Part shown: positions 46,704 through 55,253 of the stretch, one piece after another
Position numbering within the stretch: the stretch's first letter is position 1
Layout: each line of letters starts with the position of its first letter
Source: an uncultured Porphyromonadaceae bacterium
GTDB taxonomy: Bacteria; Bacteroidota; Bacteroidia; Bacteroidales; Muribaculaceae
DNA length: 59,333 nucleotides
NCBI GenBank assembly: GCA_900541835.1
Contig: UQLL01000014.1
Coordinates: forward strand, 1 to 59,333
Reading direction: 5' to 3'
Notes under the pieces: generated by a model
Database searches by the model: none
Seen by the model: the letters and a program-made list of their open reading frames with translations, nothing else
What the model was told of the DNA's origin: nothing
Translations under genes and position numbers: made by a program

Positions 46704-48773
46704 TTAGCAATTATCGGTAGGTGATTCCAGAACCTGGTTCTTATAGTGCCGGTAGAGCTCAGTCTGGGAGCGGAAGGGAGTCTTGTCCTCCGTGACATGG
46801 ATATGGTTGGAGCCGGTGCCATCGATGACGCGGGCACTTACATTGTCGCGCAGGCCGGCATCGATGATGCGCAGCAGCTCCTTCTTGATCTCGGGGTCGT
46901 CGACGGGCGTCATGACCTCGATGCGGCGATCGAGGTTGCGGGGCATCCAGTCGGCAGATCCGATGTATGTGATGTCCTTGCCGCCGGCGCAGAATACGAG
47001 GATGCGGGAATGCTCCAGGAAGCGGTCGATGATGCCGTAGGCGAAGATGTTCTCGCTTATGCCCTTGCGTCCAGGCACGAGCGAGCAGCAGCCGCGCACG
47101 AGGATGTCGACACGCACTCCGGCCTGCGAAGCCTCGTAGAGCTTATGCACCATGCCACGGTCGGTGATATGGTTGATTTTTATCTTTATCCATGCCTCGC
47201 GACCCTTGCTGGCGGCGTCAATCTCGTTGTCTATCAGCGAGTAGATGCGGTCGCGCATGGCGTTGGGCGACACCAGCAGGCGGTGGAAGCGGTTCTGCTG
47301 GAAGGGATTGCGGATGAGATCGAAGACGGCGTTCACCTCATCGGCAATCTCTGGCCGAGAGGTGAACAGCAGCACATCGGTGTAATGCCTGGCGTTTCCC
47401 TCGTGGAAGTTGCCGGTGGAGATGCAGGCGATGTCGCGGCTCTTGCGCATGCCGATGAGCACGAGCTTGGCGTGTACCTTGAGTCCCTCGGGACCGAATA
47501 GCACCTTGACTCCGGCCTCCTGCAAGATGTGGGCAACGGAGATGTTCTCCTGCTCGTCGAAACGGGCCATGAGCTCCACCAGCACGGTCACTTTCTTGCC
47601 GTTGCGGGCGGCGGCGATGAGAGCCTGCACCACCTTGGAGTGGCCGGCGACACGATAGAGTGACATCTTGATGCTGCGTACGCGCGGGCTCACGGCTGCC
47701 TCCTGAAGGAGACGGATGAGGTAGTCGAAAGTGTGATACGGCACATGGATGAAACGGTCGTGCTGCTGAATCTCGGTGAGCAGCGAGCGACTGGAGCGTA
47801 GCTCGGGAGAGACGACCGGGGACATCGGCCCGAACTCGAGGTCCTTGCGTCCGAAGTCGGGCAGCGACATAAAGTCCTTGTGGTTGTGATATCGGCCGGA
47901 GGGATGGAGAGTGTCCATGCTGTCGACTTTGAGATGGCGCAACAGCTTTTCGAGCAGTGCCGGGGGCATGGCGGTGTCGTAGATGACGCGCATGGCAGGA
48001 CCGCGCCGACGGTTGCGGACAGCCTTGGCCACCTTTTGCGCCAGTCCGGCGTGGAGGTCGTCGTCGATCTCCATCTCGGCGTCGCGAGTGAACTTGAAGC
48101 TGTAGGCGGAATACTTGTCGTAATCGGTGCCGGGAAAGAGCAGGGGCAGGCAGTAGCGCACCACATCGTCGATGTACATGAGGCGCACGGTGCCGTCGTC
48201 GGAGGGAAGACGCAAGAAGCGACCCACCCTGTCCACGGGCAGCTCGATGATGGCGTAGTCGCTGTCATCGCCCTTCCGCAGGGCCACCGACAGGTAGATG
48301 CTGCCGTCGCGATAGTTGTAGAGGTCCTTGGCGGCCTTGAGCCACTGCGGGTTTATGAACCCGGCGAGGGTGCGCCGGTAGTAGCACTTTATGAAATGCT
48401 GCTGTTCGGAGGTGAGGTGCAGCTCGTCGACGAACTCTATGTTCTCCCCGGCCAGGTCGTCGATAACCTCTTTGACGGTACGGGAATAGTTCTGGCCGAG
48501 GTATGAGTCGAGTGCCTGGAGCCGGTGCACAAGGAGCTTGGCACGTTCGGCCTCCGCACGCATGGCGGCGCCGCGCATCTCGGCCAGACGGGCGTCGGAG
48601 GCCATGCGCACGCGATAGAACTCGTCGAGGTTATTGGAATAGATGCCCAGGAAGTTCAGCCGTTCCAGCAGCGGCACAGAGACATTCTGCGCCTCCTGCA
48701 GCACACGCGAGTTGAAATACATCCAGCTGATGTCGCGGTCGATATATGGCGGTTCGGGTCGATTTTTCGTCAT
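46704..48773 (-). CDS. ppk1: Polyphosphate kinase 1
   Basis: 689 aa, normal length. It polymerises the gamma-phosphate of ATP into polyphosphate at the inner membrane. The N-terminal domain is YIDRDISWMYFNSRVLQEAQ, followed by the head domain. Two phospholipase D-like domains carry the histidines His434 (LKVHAKLVLIGM), which becomes phosphorylated, and His588 (FLEHSRILVF). Others are ISTGNFHEGNARHYTDV, LVRGCCSLVPGRKG and SADWMPRNLDRRIEVM. It is the first gene of the ppk-ppx pair and divergent from the thioesterase gene. Confidence 0.96.
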   Translation of the reverse strand: MTKNRPEPPYIDRDISWMYFNSRVLQEAQNVSVPLLERLNFLGIYSNNLDEFYRVRMASDARLAEMRGAAMRAEAERAKLLVHRLQALDSYLGQNYSRTVKEVIDDLAGENIEFVDELHLTSEQQHFIKCYYRRTLAGFINPQWLKAAKDLYNYRDGSIYLSVALRKGDDSDYAIIELPVDRVGRFLRLPSDDGTVRLMYIDDVVRYCLPLLFPGTDYDKYSAYSFKFTRDAEMEIDDDLHAGLAQKVAKAVRNRRRGPAMRVIYDTAMPPALLEKLLRHLKVDSMDTLHPSGRYHNHKDFMSLPDFGRKDLEFGPMSPVVSPELRSSRSLLTEIQQHDRFIHVPYHTFDYLIRLLQEAAVSPRVRSIKMSLYRVAGHSKVVQALIAAARNGKKVTVLVELMARFDEQENISVAHILQEAGVKVLFGPEGLKVHAKLVLIGMRKSRDIACISTGNFHEGNARHYTDVLLFTSRPEIADEVNAVFDLIRNPFQQNRFHRLLVSPNAMRDRIYSLIDNEIDAASKGREAWIKIKINHITDRGMVHKLYEASQAGVRVDILVRGCCSLVPGRKGISENIFAYGIIDRFLEHSRILVFCAGGKDITYIGSADWMPRNLDRRIEVMTPVDDPEIKKELLRIIDAGLRDNVSARVIDGTGSNHIHVTEDKTPFRSQTELYRHYKNQVLESPTDNC

Positions 48774-48825
48774 CGTCTTAATTAAGATTACACTGTGTTA
48801 ACAACCGACAGGGCGGTTTGTGGGC

Positions 48826-48854
48826 TTGCGACTCAAAAATTATTGTTAAATTTG
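48826..48854 (+). promoter_or_regulatory. Promoter of the thioesterase-dprA unit
   Basis: TTG (48826-48828), 18 nt, TAAATTTG (48847-48854). The ATG is 19 nt downstream. Confidence 0.55.
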
Positions 48855-48873
48855 CACTCTGAAATTGAACCCC

Positions 48874-49293
48874 ATGATAATACTCAAGGATAACCGCAAG
48901 TACTGCTTCGCCATGGAGATGTCCGTGCGCGACTACGAGCTCGATTGCGAGTCGATCGTCAACAACGCCAACTACCTGCACTACATGGAGCACACGCGCC
49001 ATTCGTTCTGCGCCGAGGCGGGGATGTCGTTCGTGAAGCTTCACGAGGCGGGCGTGGACGTGGTGGTGCGCAAGATCGAGATCGAGTACAAGCAGTCGCT
49101 CCGCGGCGGCGACCGGTTCGTGTCGTGCCTGCGCCTGGAGCGGCGCGGTCCGCGCTTCGTCTTCCACCAGGACATTCTCAAGAGCAACGGCGAGATATCG
49201 GCGCAGGGCATCGTCACGGTGGTGGTGCTCAAAAACGGCAAGCTGAGCCGCGGCGACGAACTCGCCCGCATTTTCCAGAAATACATACACTAA
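48874..49293 (+). CDS. Hot-dog acyl-CoA thioesterase (YbgC/FadM-like)
   Basis: 139 aa from the ATG at 48874. A 4-hydroxybenzoyl-CoA-thioesterase-type hot-dog fold. The active-site Asp24 is in VRDYELDCESIVNNANYLHYMEHTRHSF, the usual place of the catalytic aspartate, followed by the long central helix. The C-terminal strands are VVVRKIEIEYKQSLRGGDRFV and RFVFHQDILKSNGEISAQGIVTVVVL. It hydrolyses an acyl-CoA or acyl-ACP thioester of unknown chain. dprA starts 5 nt after its stop, so they are co-transcribed. Confidence 0.9.
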   Translation: MIILKDNRKYCFAMEMSVRDYELDCESIVNNANYLHYMEHTRHSFCAEAGMSFVKLHEAGVDVVVRKIEIEYKQSLRGGDRFVSCLRLERRGPRFVFHQDILKSNGEISAQGIVTVVVLKNGKLSRGDELARIFQKYIH

Positions 49294-49298
49294 GGCCT

Positions 49299-50408
49299 AT
49301 GCTCTGGCGGACAGCCATGACGCTGACTCGCGGCGCGTCGGTGACGATGCTCAGGAGGATGCTCTCCAGGGGCATCGGCTGGGAGGAGTTTTTCTCTCTG
49401 CCCGACACCGGGCTATATGCCCGCATGGTGGTTAATCCGGGCACACTTCCCGACGAGACCACCCGCAAGAAGGCCGTGGAAGAGGCCCGCAACCGACTCA
49501 GCTCGCTACGCCAGGGACAGCGGGTGATTGGCTACGGCGACAAAGGTTACCCGCGCAGGCTCGCCCAGTGTCCCGACGCGCCGATGGTACTCTTCGTGGA
49601 GGGTGACGCCGACTTAGACGCCGACAGGATGATTTCGATGGTGGGCACGCGCAAATGCAACGAGATTGGCCACGCCTTCGTGGAAAAGGCACTAAAGGAG
49701 CTTACAGACAGGGGTATACGTCCCACGGTGGTCAGCGGCCTCGCCTATGGGATCGACACGGCGGCACACAAGCAGGCACTGGCCAACGGCCTGCCTACGG
49801 TAGCGGTGATGGCCCATGGGCTCGACACCATATATCCGTCCGGCAACTCCCGGCTGGCACGAGACATCGTCAAGGCCGGAGGGGCGATTGTCAGCGAATA
49901 CCCGCCCATTACAAGGCCCTACCGGCAGAGGTTCCTGGAACGCAACCGCATCATCGCAGGGCTGTGCGACCTCACTCTTGTGGTGCAGAGCGACGTGCGC
50001 GGAGGAGCCATGTCAACGGCCCGCTGCTCGCAGGAATACAACCGCGAGACGGGTGCCGTGCCAGGCCGCTTCAGCGACGAGATGAGCCAGGGATGCCACA
50101 GGCTGATACGCATTCAGCGGGCCACGCTCATAAGCTCCGCAGCCGACATCTGCGAGACGATGAAGTGGAAAGCCGATCCGGGAAATCAGAAAGAGGCAGA
50201 GGGGACACCCAGCCTGTTCGCTGAAGTGTCGAAGGAGAGCGTGCAGCTCTATACGCTGCTGAAAGAGGCCACGGACCCATTGCCGATGGAGGTGCTGCAG
50301 GAGCAGTCGGGACTGAGAATCGACGAGGTGATGTCGCTGATCGGCGAGCTGGAGTTCGAAGGGATGGTACGCACACTGCCGGGCAACCGATTCATGGCCG
50401 TGAAGTGA
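49299..50408 (+). CDS. dprA: DNA-processing protein DprA (Smf)
   Basis: 369 aa from the ATG at 49299 (MLWRTAMTLTRGASVTML). Longer starts lie inside the thioesterase gene. An N-terminal SAM-like domain (about 1-75) precedes the Rossmann core: MISMVGTRKCNEIGHAFVEKAL, VVSGLAYGIDTAAHKQAL, AHGLDTIYPSGNSRLARDI, IVSEYPPITRPYRQRFLERNRIIAGL and VVQSDVRGGAMSTA. A C-terminal winged helix (about 300-369) follows. DprA loads RecA on incoming single-stranded DNA; in gut Bacteroidota its role in transformation is unproven. It overlaps the end of the convergent YcxB-like gene by 17 nt. Confidence 0.95.
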   Translation: MLWRTAMTLTRGASVTMLRRMLSRGIGWEEFFSLPDTGLYARMVVNPGTLPDETTRKKAVEEARNRLSSLRQGQRVIGYGDKGYPRRLAQCPDAPMVLFVEGDADLDADRMISMVGTRKCNEIGHAFVEKALKELTDRGIRPTVVSGLAYGIDTAAHKQALANGLPTVAVMAHGLDTIYPSGNSRLARDIVKAGGAIVSEYPPITRPYRQRFLERNRIIAGLCDLTLVVQSDVRGGAMSTARCSQEYNRETGAVPGRFSDEMSQGCHRLIRIQRATLISSAADICETMKWKADPGNQKEAEGTPSLFAEVSKESVQLYTLLKEATDPLPMEVLQEQSGLRIDEVMSLIGELEFEGMVRTLPGNRFMAVK

Positions 50409-50979
50409 GCGCCCGCAGGTTCGCCTGCACGTCCTCGTCACCGCCGAATGGCACATACAGATAGCCGGGCTTGCCGCCTGGTTTTTCTTTTATACACAGG
50501 AAGACGCCACCGCCGTAGGATTCTGAGCCTACAATTGACGACACCGGGTAATTGAAGACCTTCTCCACAGGCTCCTCGTTGATTTCCGACTCACAGGATT
50601 CCGTAACGTCATCCTCGTCGTCAACATCACGGTCGGGCGCCTTGGGACGCACGTGCACTTCTATGGAGTCGGTAGTGAAGCGCAGGGTATGCGGCAGCTG
50701 GTTGAAGGCGTTGAGAGGCGAGAGGGCGTAACGGAACCAGCATAAAGCTACTGTCAGTGGCAGGCAGAAGCACCATACCATCAGCGCCACGATGCTCAGT
50801 CGCAGGTCTGCGGCCAGGCCGATGCAGAGCATGGCGAGTCCGACGAGAACAATGGACGTCAGCAGCCAGAAGCAGTGCCTTAGCAGCAGGAAGGTGAAGA
50901 GGCGACCGCCCGGCAGACTGAACTCCGCAGTGGCACAAGGTGTCAGCGTCGGGGCGTCAGCGGTTGCGGTAGCGGTCAT
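50392..50979 (-). CDS. YcxB-like membrane protein
   Basis: 195 aa. Two hydrophobic helices at about 33-58 (LRHCFWLLTSIVLVGLAMLCIGLAA) and 62-80 (SIVALMVWCFCLPLTVALCW) follow a short N-terminus. A cytoplasmic beta-rich domain comes next (LRFTTDSIEVHVRP ... FNYPVSSIVGSESYGGGVFLCIKE and GYLYVPFGG), with an inserted acidic loop (DRDVDDEDDVTESCESEINEE). This matches the YcxB-like pattern, which has no assigned function. It starts inside the 3' end of the Ntn hydrolase gene (23-nt overlap), so the two are coupled. Confidence 0.7.
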   Translation of the reverse strand: MTATATADAPTLTPCATAEFSLPGGRLFTFLLLRHCFWLLTSIVLVGLAMLCIGLAADLRLSIVALMVWCFCLPLTVALCWFRYALSPLNAFNQLPHTLRFTTDSIEVHVRPKAPDRDVDDEDDVTESCESEINEEPVEKVFNYPVSSIVGSESYGGGVFLCIKEKPGGKPGYLYVPFGGDEDVQANLRALTSRP

Positions 50980-52057
50980 AGGTATCGCAGTTGCGCAGCT
51001 TTATCGGAGCCATATACATCTGTAGCTTGTCTATGTCTACGAAACGTTTCTTGCCCTGGCACGGACGGGTGGAGAAGATGTCGAGACGCTTGGCCTGCGC
51101 CTGGTCGGCCAGGGGCGCGTGGTTGTTCTTTCCCTGTCCTTGCAGGGCCGCAGCCACACCGTCGGGACGCATCCACACGGGCATTATCTCGGCCACCGGC
51201 GGGTAGCCGAGGCCAGTCCACATGATATACTCCCTGGCCACCTGTTCGGCCGATGGGAGGGTGTCGGAAGGCGCCATGCCCTCTATCACCACCGTGGCGA
51301 CGGAGGTGTATCGGGGTATGTAGTCGAGGTCCTGGATGAATTGTATGGAGTCGGCAAGCATGTCGTGGCCGATGTCGTCGCGGTAGAAGGAGCTGCTGAG
51401 ACGCTCTGTGAGTATCTGAGGCGTTACTTTTCCCTCCTTTGCCACCGGAGTGAGCATATGCAGGGCGTTGGCCTGGCGCATATATCCGCTCCCCTCTCCG
51501 GGACGGCCCGAGAGGCTGTGGTTGGTGCGCACAAGGATACCGTCCTCGGCATCCTTCAGGTCGAAACGCACGTAGGAGTCGTTGCCGGTCTCGAAGTAAG
51601 CGCCATTGCCGAGTGCGTCGATGACGCCGAAGTTAGCCTCCACTCCCATGGGGCGGGGCAGCGAGTCGAGGAAGCGGGCGAAATCGTCGACGGTACGGCA
51701 GACCTTGAGCGCCTTTGCCATAACGTACCCCTCGCGGTCCCCGGCCTTGACGCCCTTTGGCAGGATGTTGTAAGAGGCAGTGTTCATGACGGCGAAACCG
51801 GACTCGTTCATGCCCATCCACGCTTGGCGGTTCTTCAGGTCATTGGCGTTGAAAAGGCCCACGTAGCCTAACTCGGCGTCAGTGACGGCGGGTATGTATG
51901 CGATGCGGGAGTTGGCGTTGGAGGTGTCGCGGTGCTTCCATAGCAGCGGACGCCCGGAGAGGGTGCGGCTGCCGCTGACGATGGCCGACGTGCACGCAAA
52001 CCCCGCCATCCATGACAGCAGCAAAAGGACCACCAATCCGATCCTGTTTATTTTCAT
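50957..52057 (-). CDS. Secreted Ntn hydrolase, linear amide (C45/choloylglycine hydrolase-like)
   Basis: 366 aa. The signal peptide MKINRIGLVVLLLLSWMAGFA ends right before Cys22, which begins the Ntn motif CTSAIVSGSRTLSGRPLLWKHRD. After cleavage Cys22 is the N-terminal nucleophile. The -1/-3 residues Ala and Ala fit signal peptidase I, while Phe at -2 does not fit a lipobox, so a lipoprotein is unlikely. Other family segments are WMGMNESGFAVMNTASYN, ANFGVIDALGNGAYFETG and LVRTNHSLSG. It should hydrolyse an amide in the periplasm: bile-salt, N-acyl amino acid or beta-lactam-type substrates are all possible. Followed by an overlapping YcxB-like gene. The -7 box is 4 nt before the ATG. Confidence 0.88.
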   Translation of the reverse strand: MKINRIGLVVLLLLSWMAGFACTSAIVSGSRTLSGRPLLWKHRDTSNANSRIAYIPAVTDAELGYVGLFNANDLKNRQAWMGMNESGFAVMNTASYNILPKGVKAGDREGYVMAKALKVCRTVDDFARFLDSLPRPMGVEANFGVIDALGNGAYFETGNDSYVRFDLKDAEDGILVRTNHSLSGRPGEGSGYMRQANALHMLTPVAKEGKVTPQILTERLSSSFYRDDIGHDMLADSIQFIQDLDYIPRYTSVATVVIEGMAPSDTLPSAEQVAREYIMWTGLGYPPVAEIMPVWMRPDGVAAALQGQGKNNHAPLADQAQAKRLDIFSTRPCQGKKRFVDIDKLQMYMAPIKLRNCDTYDRYRNR

Positions 52058-52061
52058 GCCG

Positions 52062-52069
52062 CAAAGTTA
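52062..52069 (-). promoter_or_regulatory. -7 box abutting the Ntn hydrolase start codon
   Basis: TAACTTTG on the minus strand, then CGGC and the ATG at 52057. Same TTTGCGGCATG layout as two other genes here. Confidence 0.5.
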
Positions 52070-52220
52070 GCTAAAAACTCGGAGTCAGCAGGTAACTTGT
52101 CAGGGGTGATGCAGATGTTAGGCGCAAGCTTCCGAGGAGGAGGGAGTCTACTTTAGTATGTGACCGACCCCGAATGGTTCCTGCAACGGCACAGATGCGC
52201 CTTCTTGGCGGCCCCTAAAA

Positions 52221-53099
52221 TCAGATGCGGTCGAGCACCGTCCTCACCAGCTGAGCCACGTGCGGCTTGTAGTCGGTGTCGGCCTCGGTGCGGCGGCGCT
52301 GGGCGATGATGCAGCAGACCGTCATGGCCTTATGGCCGAGCATCTTCGACATACCCTGCAGACAGGCGCTCTCCATCTCGAAGTTGGTGATGGGACGGCC
52401 GTGGTAGCGGAAGCTCTCGATTTTCTCGTTAAGATTAGGGTCGGCGAGGCGGAGGCGCACCATGCGACCCTGGGGGGCGTAGAAGCCCACGGCGGCAATG
52501 GTATATCCGCGCACCATGTCGTCGCGGCCGATGCGCCGTATCAGCTCGGCGTCGGCATCGACGGTGTAGGGCGCGGCCCAGGTGGGATCCCATTCGGTGT
52601 GCTCGCAGAACTCCTTCTCGAACTCTAAATCGCAGACCTTGTCGCGGTCGGCGTAAAAGTTGAGGATGCCGTCGAAGCCGGTACCCTTCTCGGCCATCAC
52701 GAAGTCGCCGATGCGGAGCTCGGGCTGCAGGGCCCCGCTGGTGCCGATGCGCACCATGGTCAGGGTGCGGTGCCCGGGCTTGACGGTGCGCGTATTGAAG
52801 TCGACGTTGGCCAGGGCGTCGAGCTCAGTCACCACTATCTCGATATTGTCGGGACCGATGCCGTGGGAGATGCACATCAGCTCCTTGCCGCGGTACGTGC
52901 CGGCGATGGCGCGGAACTCGCGGCTTTGCACGGTGTAGTCGATGGTGTCGAAGTAGGAGGCCACCATGTCGACGCGGCCGGGATCGCCCACCAGGATAAT
53001 GTTGTCGCGCAGCTGGTCGGGGCGAAGGTGTATGTGGAAGGCGGAGCCGTCGTCGTTGATGATCAGCTCAGAAGCGGGGATTATGCGTTTTTCGTCCAT
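52221..53099 (-). CDS. Nucleoside phosphorylase (uridine phosphorylase-like)
   Basis: 292 aa, PNP/UDP superfamily. It splits a nucleoside with phosphate into a free base and ribose-1-phosphate. Motifs are NIILVGDPGRVDMVASYF, ISHGIGPDNIEIVVTELDAL, TMVRIGTSGALQPELRIGDFVM (phosphate and ribose contacts), and FEMESACLQGMSKMLGHKAMTVCCIIAQRR, where Glu-Met-Glu-Ser binds the ribose. The enlarged sequence (usual Udp about 250 aa) resembles a Bacteroidota subgroup annotated as uridine phosphorylase. It lies 29 nt after the GNAT gene, so it is likely co-transcribed with recR and GNAT. Confidence 0.93.
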   Translation of the reverse strand: MDEKRIIPASELIINDDGSAFHIHLRPDQLRDNIILVGDPGRVDMVASYFDTIDYTVQSREFRAIAGTYRGKELMCISHGIGPDNIEIVVTELDALANVDFNTRTVKPGHRTLTMVRIGTSGALQPELRIGDFVMAEKGTGFDGILNFYADRDKVCDLEFEKEFCEHTEWDPTWAAPYTVDADAELIRRIGRDDMVRGYTIAAVGFYAPQGRMVRLRLADPNLNEKIESFRYHGRPITNFEMESACLQGMSKMLGHKAMTVCCIIAQRRRTEADTDYKPHVAQLVRTVLDRI

Positions 53100-53128
53100 A
53101 CATGTGTTTCTTATAAGGTATAAACGGC

Positions 53129-53653
53129 TCAGGGTCGCGTTTGGTTTGCCTCAGTGGCAGAGAGGATGTAGATGTCAAGGTCAGAAAAGCCCAAGCCACA
53201 GCGGCGCCAACCAGGCATTGCGCCGGTCTTGACAAACCCGGACGATGCGAAGAGGCGTTCTGAGGCCGCATTGTCAGGCAACACGAGAGCGCAGAGAGTA
53301 CGCAGGCCGAGAGTGCGGAAGGCGTAGTCGCAGAGCAGCTTAAGGCCCTCCTGTGCCAAGCCTTGTAGGCGGTGGTCGGGATCGATATAGATGCCCACGA
53401 AGGCATGCGCGTGCATAGCGCTGATGTCGTAGAGGTCGAGCAGGCCGAGGGCGGCGTCATCGTCGTCGGAGAGTACAAGCCGAAGCTGGCCGGCACGGAA
53501 TGGATCGGCGTCGTAGTTGGCTATGTAGTCGGCCACCTGGCGCTCCGACAGGGGTGCGATGTTGTCGGAATACACCCAGGCGGACTGGTCATTTTCCCAG
53601 CGGTGCATGCAAGGCCGGTCGCGCTGTTCGAGGGCACGGAGTCGGAGCGTCAT
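53129..53653 (-). CDS. GNAT-family N-acetyltransferase
   Basis: 174 aa. GNAT fold: the N-terminal MTLRLRALEQRDRPCMHRWENDQSAW, then VLSDDDDAALGLLDLYDISAMHAHAFVGIYIDPDHRLQGLAQEGLKLLCDYAF with the acetyl-CoA motif R-x-x-G-x-A (QGLAQEG), and the late ALVLPDNAASERLFASSGFVKTGAMPGW. It resembles RimJ/SpeG-type enzymes, with the substrate not deducible. Overlaps recR by 4 nt. Composition fits the neighbours. Confidence 0.87.
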   Translation of the reverse strand: MTLRLRALEQRDRPCMHRWENDQSAWVYSDNIAPLSERQVADYIANYDADPFRAGQLRLVLSDDDDAALGLLDLYDISAMHAHAFVGIYIDPDHRLQGLAQEGLKLLCDYAFRTLGLRTLCALVLPDNAASERLFASSGFVKTGAMPGWRRCGLGFSDLDIYILSATEANQTRP

Positions 53654-54276
53654 TTGCGGGTGATGGATTCGGCGAAGGGGATGCGCTGGGTGATGCTGCG
53701 GCCCAAGGTGAGCTCGTCGGTGTATTCGAGGTCTCCGCCCACGGCCACGCCACGTGCCAGCACGGTCACCTTGGCGACGGAGTCTTCCAGGCGGCGGAAG
53801 ATGTAGAAGCCGGTAGTGTCGCCCTCCATAGTCGGGGAAAGCGCCAGGATGACTTCCTGGGTGTTCTCTTCGGCCACTCGCTTCACCAGGGAGTCTATCT
53901 CCAGCTCCGACGGGCCGATGCCCTCCATGGGCGAGACGAGGCCGCCGAGCACGTGGTAGAGGCCCCTGAACTCACGAGTAGACTCTATTATGAGGACGTC
54001 GCGGATGTTCTCTACCACGCAAATCTTGGTCTGGTCGCGGCGCGGGTCGGCGCAGAGGGCGCAGGTGGGTGTGTCGGAGATGTTGTGGCAGCGTGAGCAG
54101 TAGCAGACGTTGGCGCGCATGTCGAGGATGGCGTTGGCGAGTTGCTCGGCCTCCCCCGCTGGAGTGCGCAGCAGGTGCAGAGCGAGCCGCAAGGCGGTCT
54201 TGCGCCCCACGCCAGGCAGCTTGGCAAGCTCGCCTACAGCCCTTTCGAGCACCTTGGACGGGTAGTTGCTTATCAC
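53650..54276 (-). CDS. recR: Recombination mediator protein RecR
   Basis: 208 aa from the GTG at 54276 (encoding MISNYPSKVLERAVGELAKL); upstream codons are not family-like. It supports RecA loading at gaps with RecO/RecF. Helix-hairpin-helix LAKLPGVGRKTALRLALHLL (18-37), a C4 zinc finger CYCSRCHNISDTPTCALC (58-75), then the Toprim domain ICVVENIRDVLIIESTREFRGLYHVLGG and ALSPTMEGDTTGFYI. The -7 box is 4 nt before the GTG. It heads a unit with GNAT and the nucleoside phosphorylase. Confidence 0.96.
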   Translation of the reverse strand: MISNYPSKVLERAVGELAKLPGVGRKTALRLALHLLRTPAGEAEQLANAILDMRANVCYCSRCHNISDTPTCALCADPRRDQTKICVVENIRDVLIIESTREFRGLYHVLGGLVSPMEGIGPSELEIDSLVKRVAEENTQEVILALSPTMEGDTTGFYIFRRLEDSVAKVTVLARGVAVGGDLEYTDELTLGRSITQRIPFAESITRK

Positions 54277-54280
54277 GGTG

Positions 54281-54288
54281 CAAAGATA
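54281..54288 (-). promoter_or_regulatory. -7 box abutting the recR start codon
   Basis: TATCTTTG on the minus strand, then CACC and the GTG at 54276. Same layout as ruvA (TTTGCACCATG). Confidence 0.5.
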
Positions 54289-54297
54289 CGAAAAAAA

Positions 54298-54311
54298 GTT
54301 GAGAGTTGAGT
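54298..54311. repeat. Two 7-bp repeats upstream of recR
   Basis: gttgaga gttgagt on the plus strand, 10 nt upstream of the recR -7 box, where the -33 element would normally lie. Confidence 0.55.
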
Positions 54312-54342
54312 GTCTCCGCTTTTTAGGGGTGGAACGCGTGAC

Positions 54343-54362
54343 GGACGCACCAGGGTGCGTCA
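54343..54362. repeat. Palindromic repeat A at the 3' end of the YhcC gene
   Basis: GGACGCACC, AG, GGTGCGTCA followed by CTAC; one mismatch in the right arm. It ends at the base before the YhcC stop codon (54363), so it is likely the transcript end of the rho operon. Confidence 0.75.
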
Positions 54363-55253
54363 CTACATTGGTGCCTGGGCGTCTTCCCTCAGCTTTTTCC
54401 GCAGCAGGTTCATGAACTGGTAGTTCTTGAGTCCCCAGCGGGGCGATATGAGCAGTCCTTCGGGCGCCTGGGCCACGAAGCGCTCTATCGTTATCCTCCC
54501 GGGTACGCGCCGCACTATCGCGGCACACAGGTCGAGGTAATGCTCCAGTGTCAGCTCCGGCACTCGCACCTCTCCCCTATCGGCCATATGTGCCAATAAT
54601 GTTCCTTTCAGCACCTGGAGATGGTGGAGTTTGATGGTGTCGATGGGCAGGCGGCAACAGCGGTCGATGGTCAGCAGCAGTCCGTCGTCATCATCTCCGG
54701 GCAAGCCTGCGATGAGATGAAGGCCGACGTGCAGCCCATTTGCCGCACAGCGCTCCACGGCGTCCACGGTCTGCGCCCAGGTGTGGCGGCGGTTGATTGT
54801 CTCCAGTATGCGGTCGTGGCTGGTCTCGGCGCCAATCTCCACCAATACGGGCTTGGGCAGGGAGGAGAGAAGGCCGATCACGGGCGTCGGCAGAGCGTCG
54901 GGGCGAGTGCTGACTACCATACCGGCCACGTCGTCGGGGGCGAGCATACTGATGTACTGGCGGCGCAGCTCGTCGAGGTCGGCGTTGGTGGAGGTATAGG
55001 TCTGGAAATAGGGTAGCCAGCGCTTGTCGCGGTACTTGCGGCTGAAGAAGGCTCGTCCGGCCTGGAGCTGCTCCTCGAGGGAGGCGGCGGCGTGGCAGTA
55101 GGCGGGCGAAAAAGCCTGGTTGGAGCAGTAGATGCAGCCGCCGTAACCGAGGGTGCCGTCGCGGTTGGGGCAATCGTGGCCGGCGTTGAGGGTCAGCTTC
55201 TGGTACTTGCCGGGGCCGAAGATTGAGGCCAGGTATTCGGCGTATGTGCGCAT
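54363..55253 (-). CDS. Radical SAM protein of the YhcC / TIGR01212 family
   Basis: 296 aa. The 4Fe-4S site is Cys28-x11-Cys40-x2-Cys43 (GHDCPNRDGTLGYGGCIYCSN), the longer spacing typical of TIGR01212. Others are YTSTNADLDELRRQYISML, VSTRPDALP, VEIGAETSHDRILETINRRHTWAQTVDAVERC, HLIAGLPGDDDDGLLLTI and IKLHHLQVLKGTLLA. These proteins resemble Elp3/MiaB-type radical enzymes, but the reaction is not established. It overlaps aroC by 1 nt, so it is fourth in the rho-ybaK-aroC-yhcC run. Confidence 0.92.
   Translation of the reverse strand: MRTYAEYLASIFGPGKYQKLTLNAGHDCPNRDGTLGYGGCIYCSNQAFSPAYCHAAASLEEQLQAGRAFFSRKYRDKRWLPYFQTYTSTNADLDELRRQYISMLAPDDVAGMVVSTRPDALPTPVIGLLSSLPKPVLVEIGAETSHDRILETINRRHTWAQTVDAVERCAANGLHVGLHLIAGLPGDDDDGLLLTIDRCCRLPIDTIKLHHLQVLKGTLLAHMADRGEVRVPELTLEHYLDLCAAIVRRVPGRITIERFVAQAPEGLLISPRWGLKNYQFMNLLRKKLREDAQAPM

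Noticed and set aside
50957..52057. Lipoprotein reading of the Ntn hydrolase (cysteine at the signal-peptide end)
   Set aside because: AGFAC does not fit a lipobox, and this cysteine is the expected Ntn nucleophile in CTSAIV, so lipidation would kill the enzyme.
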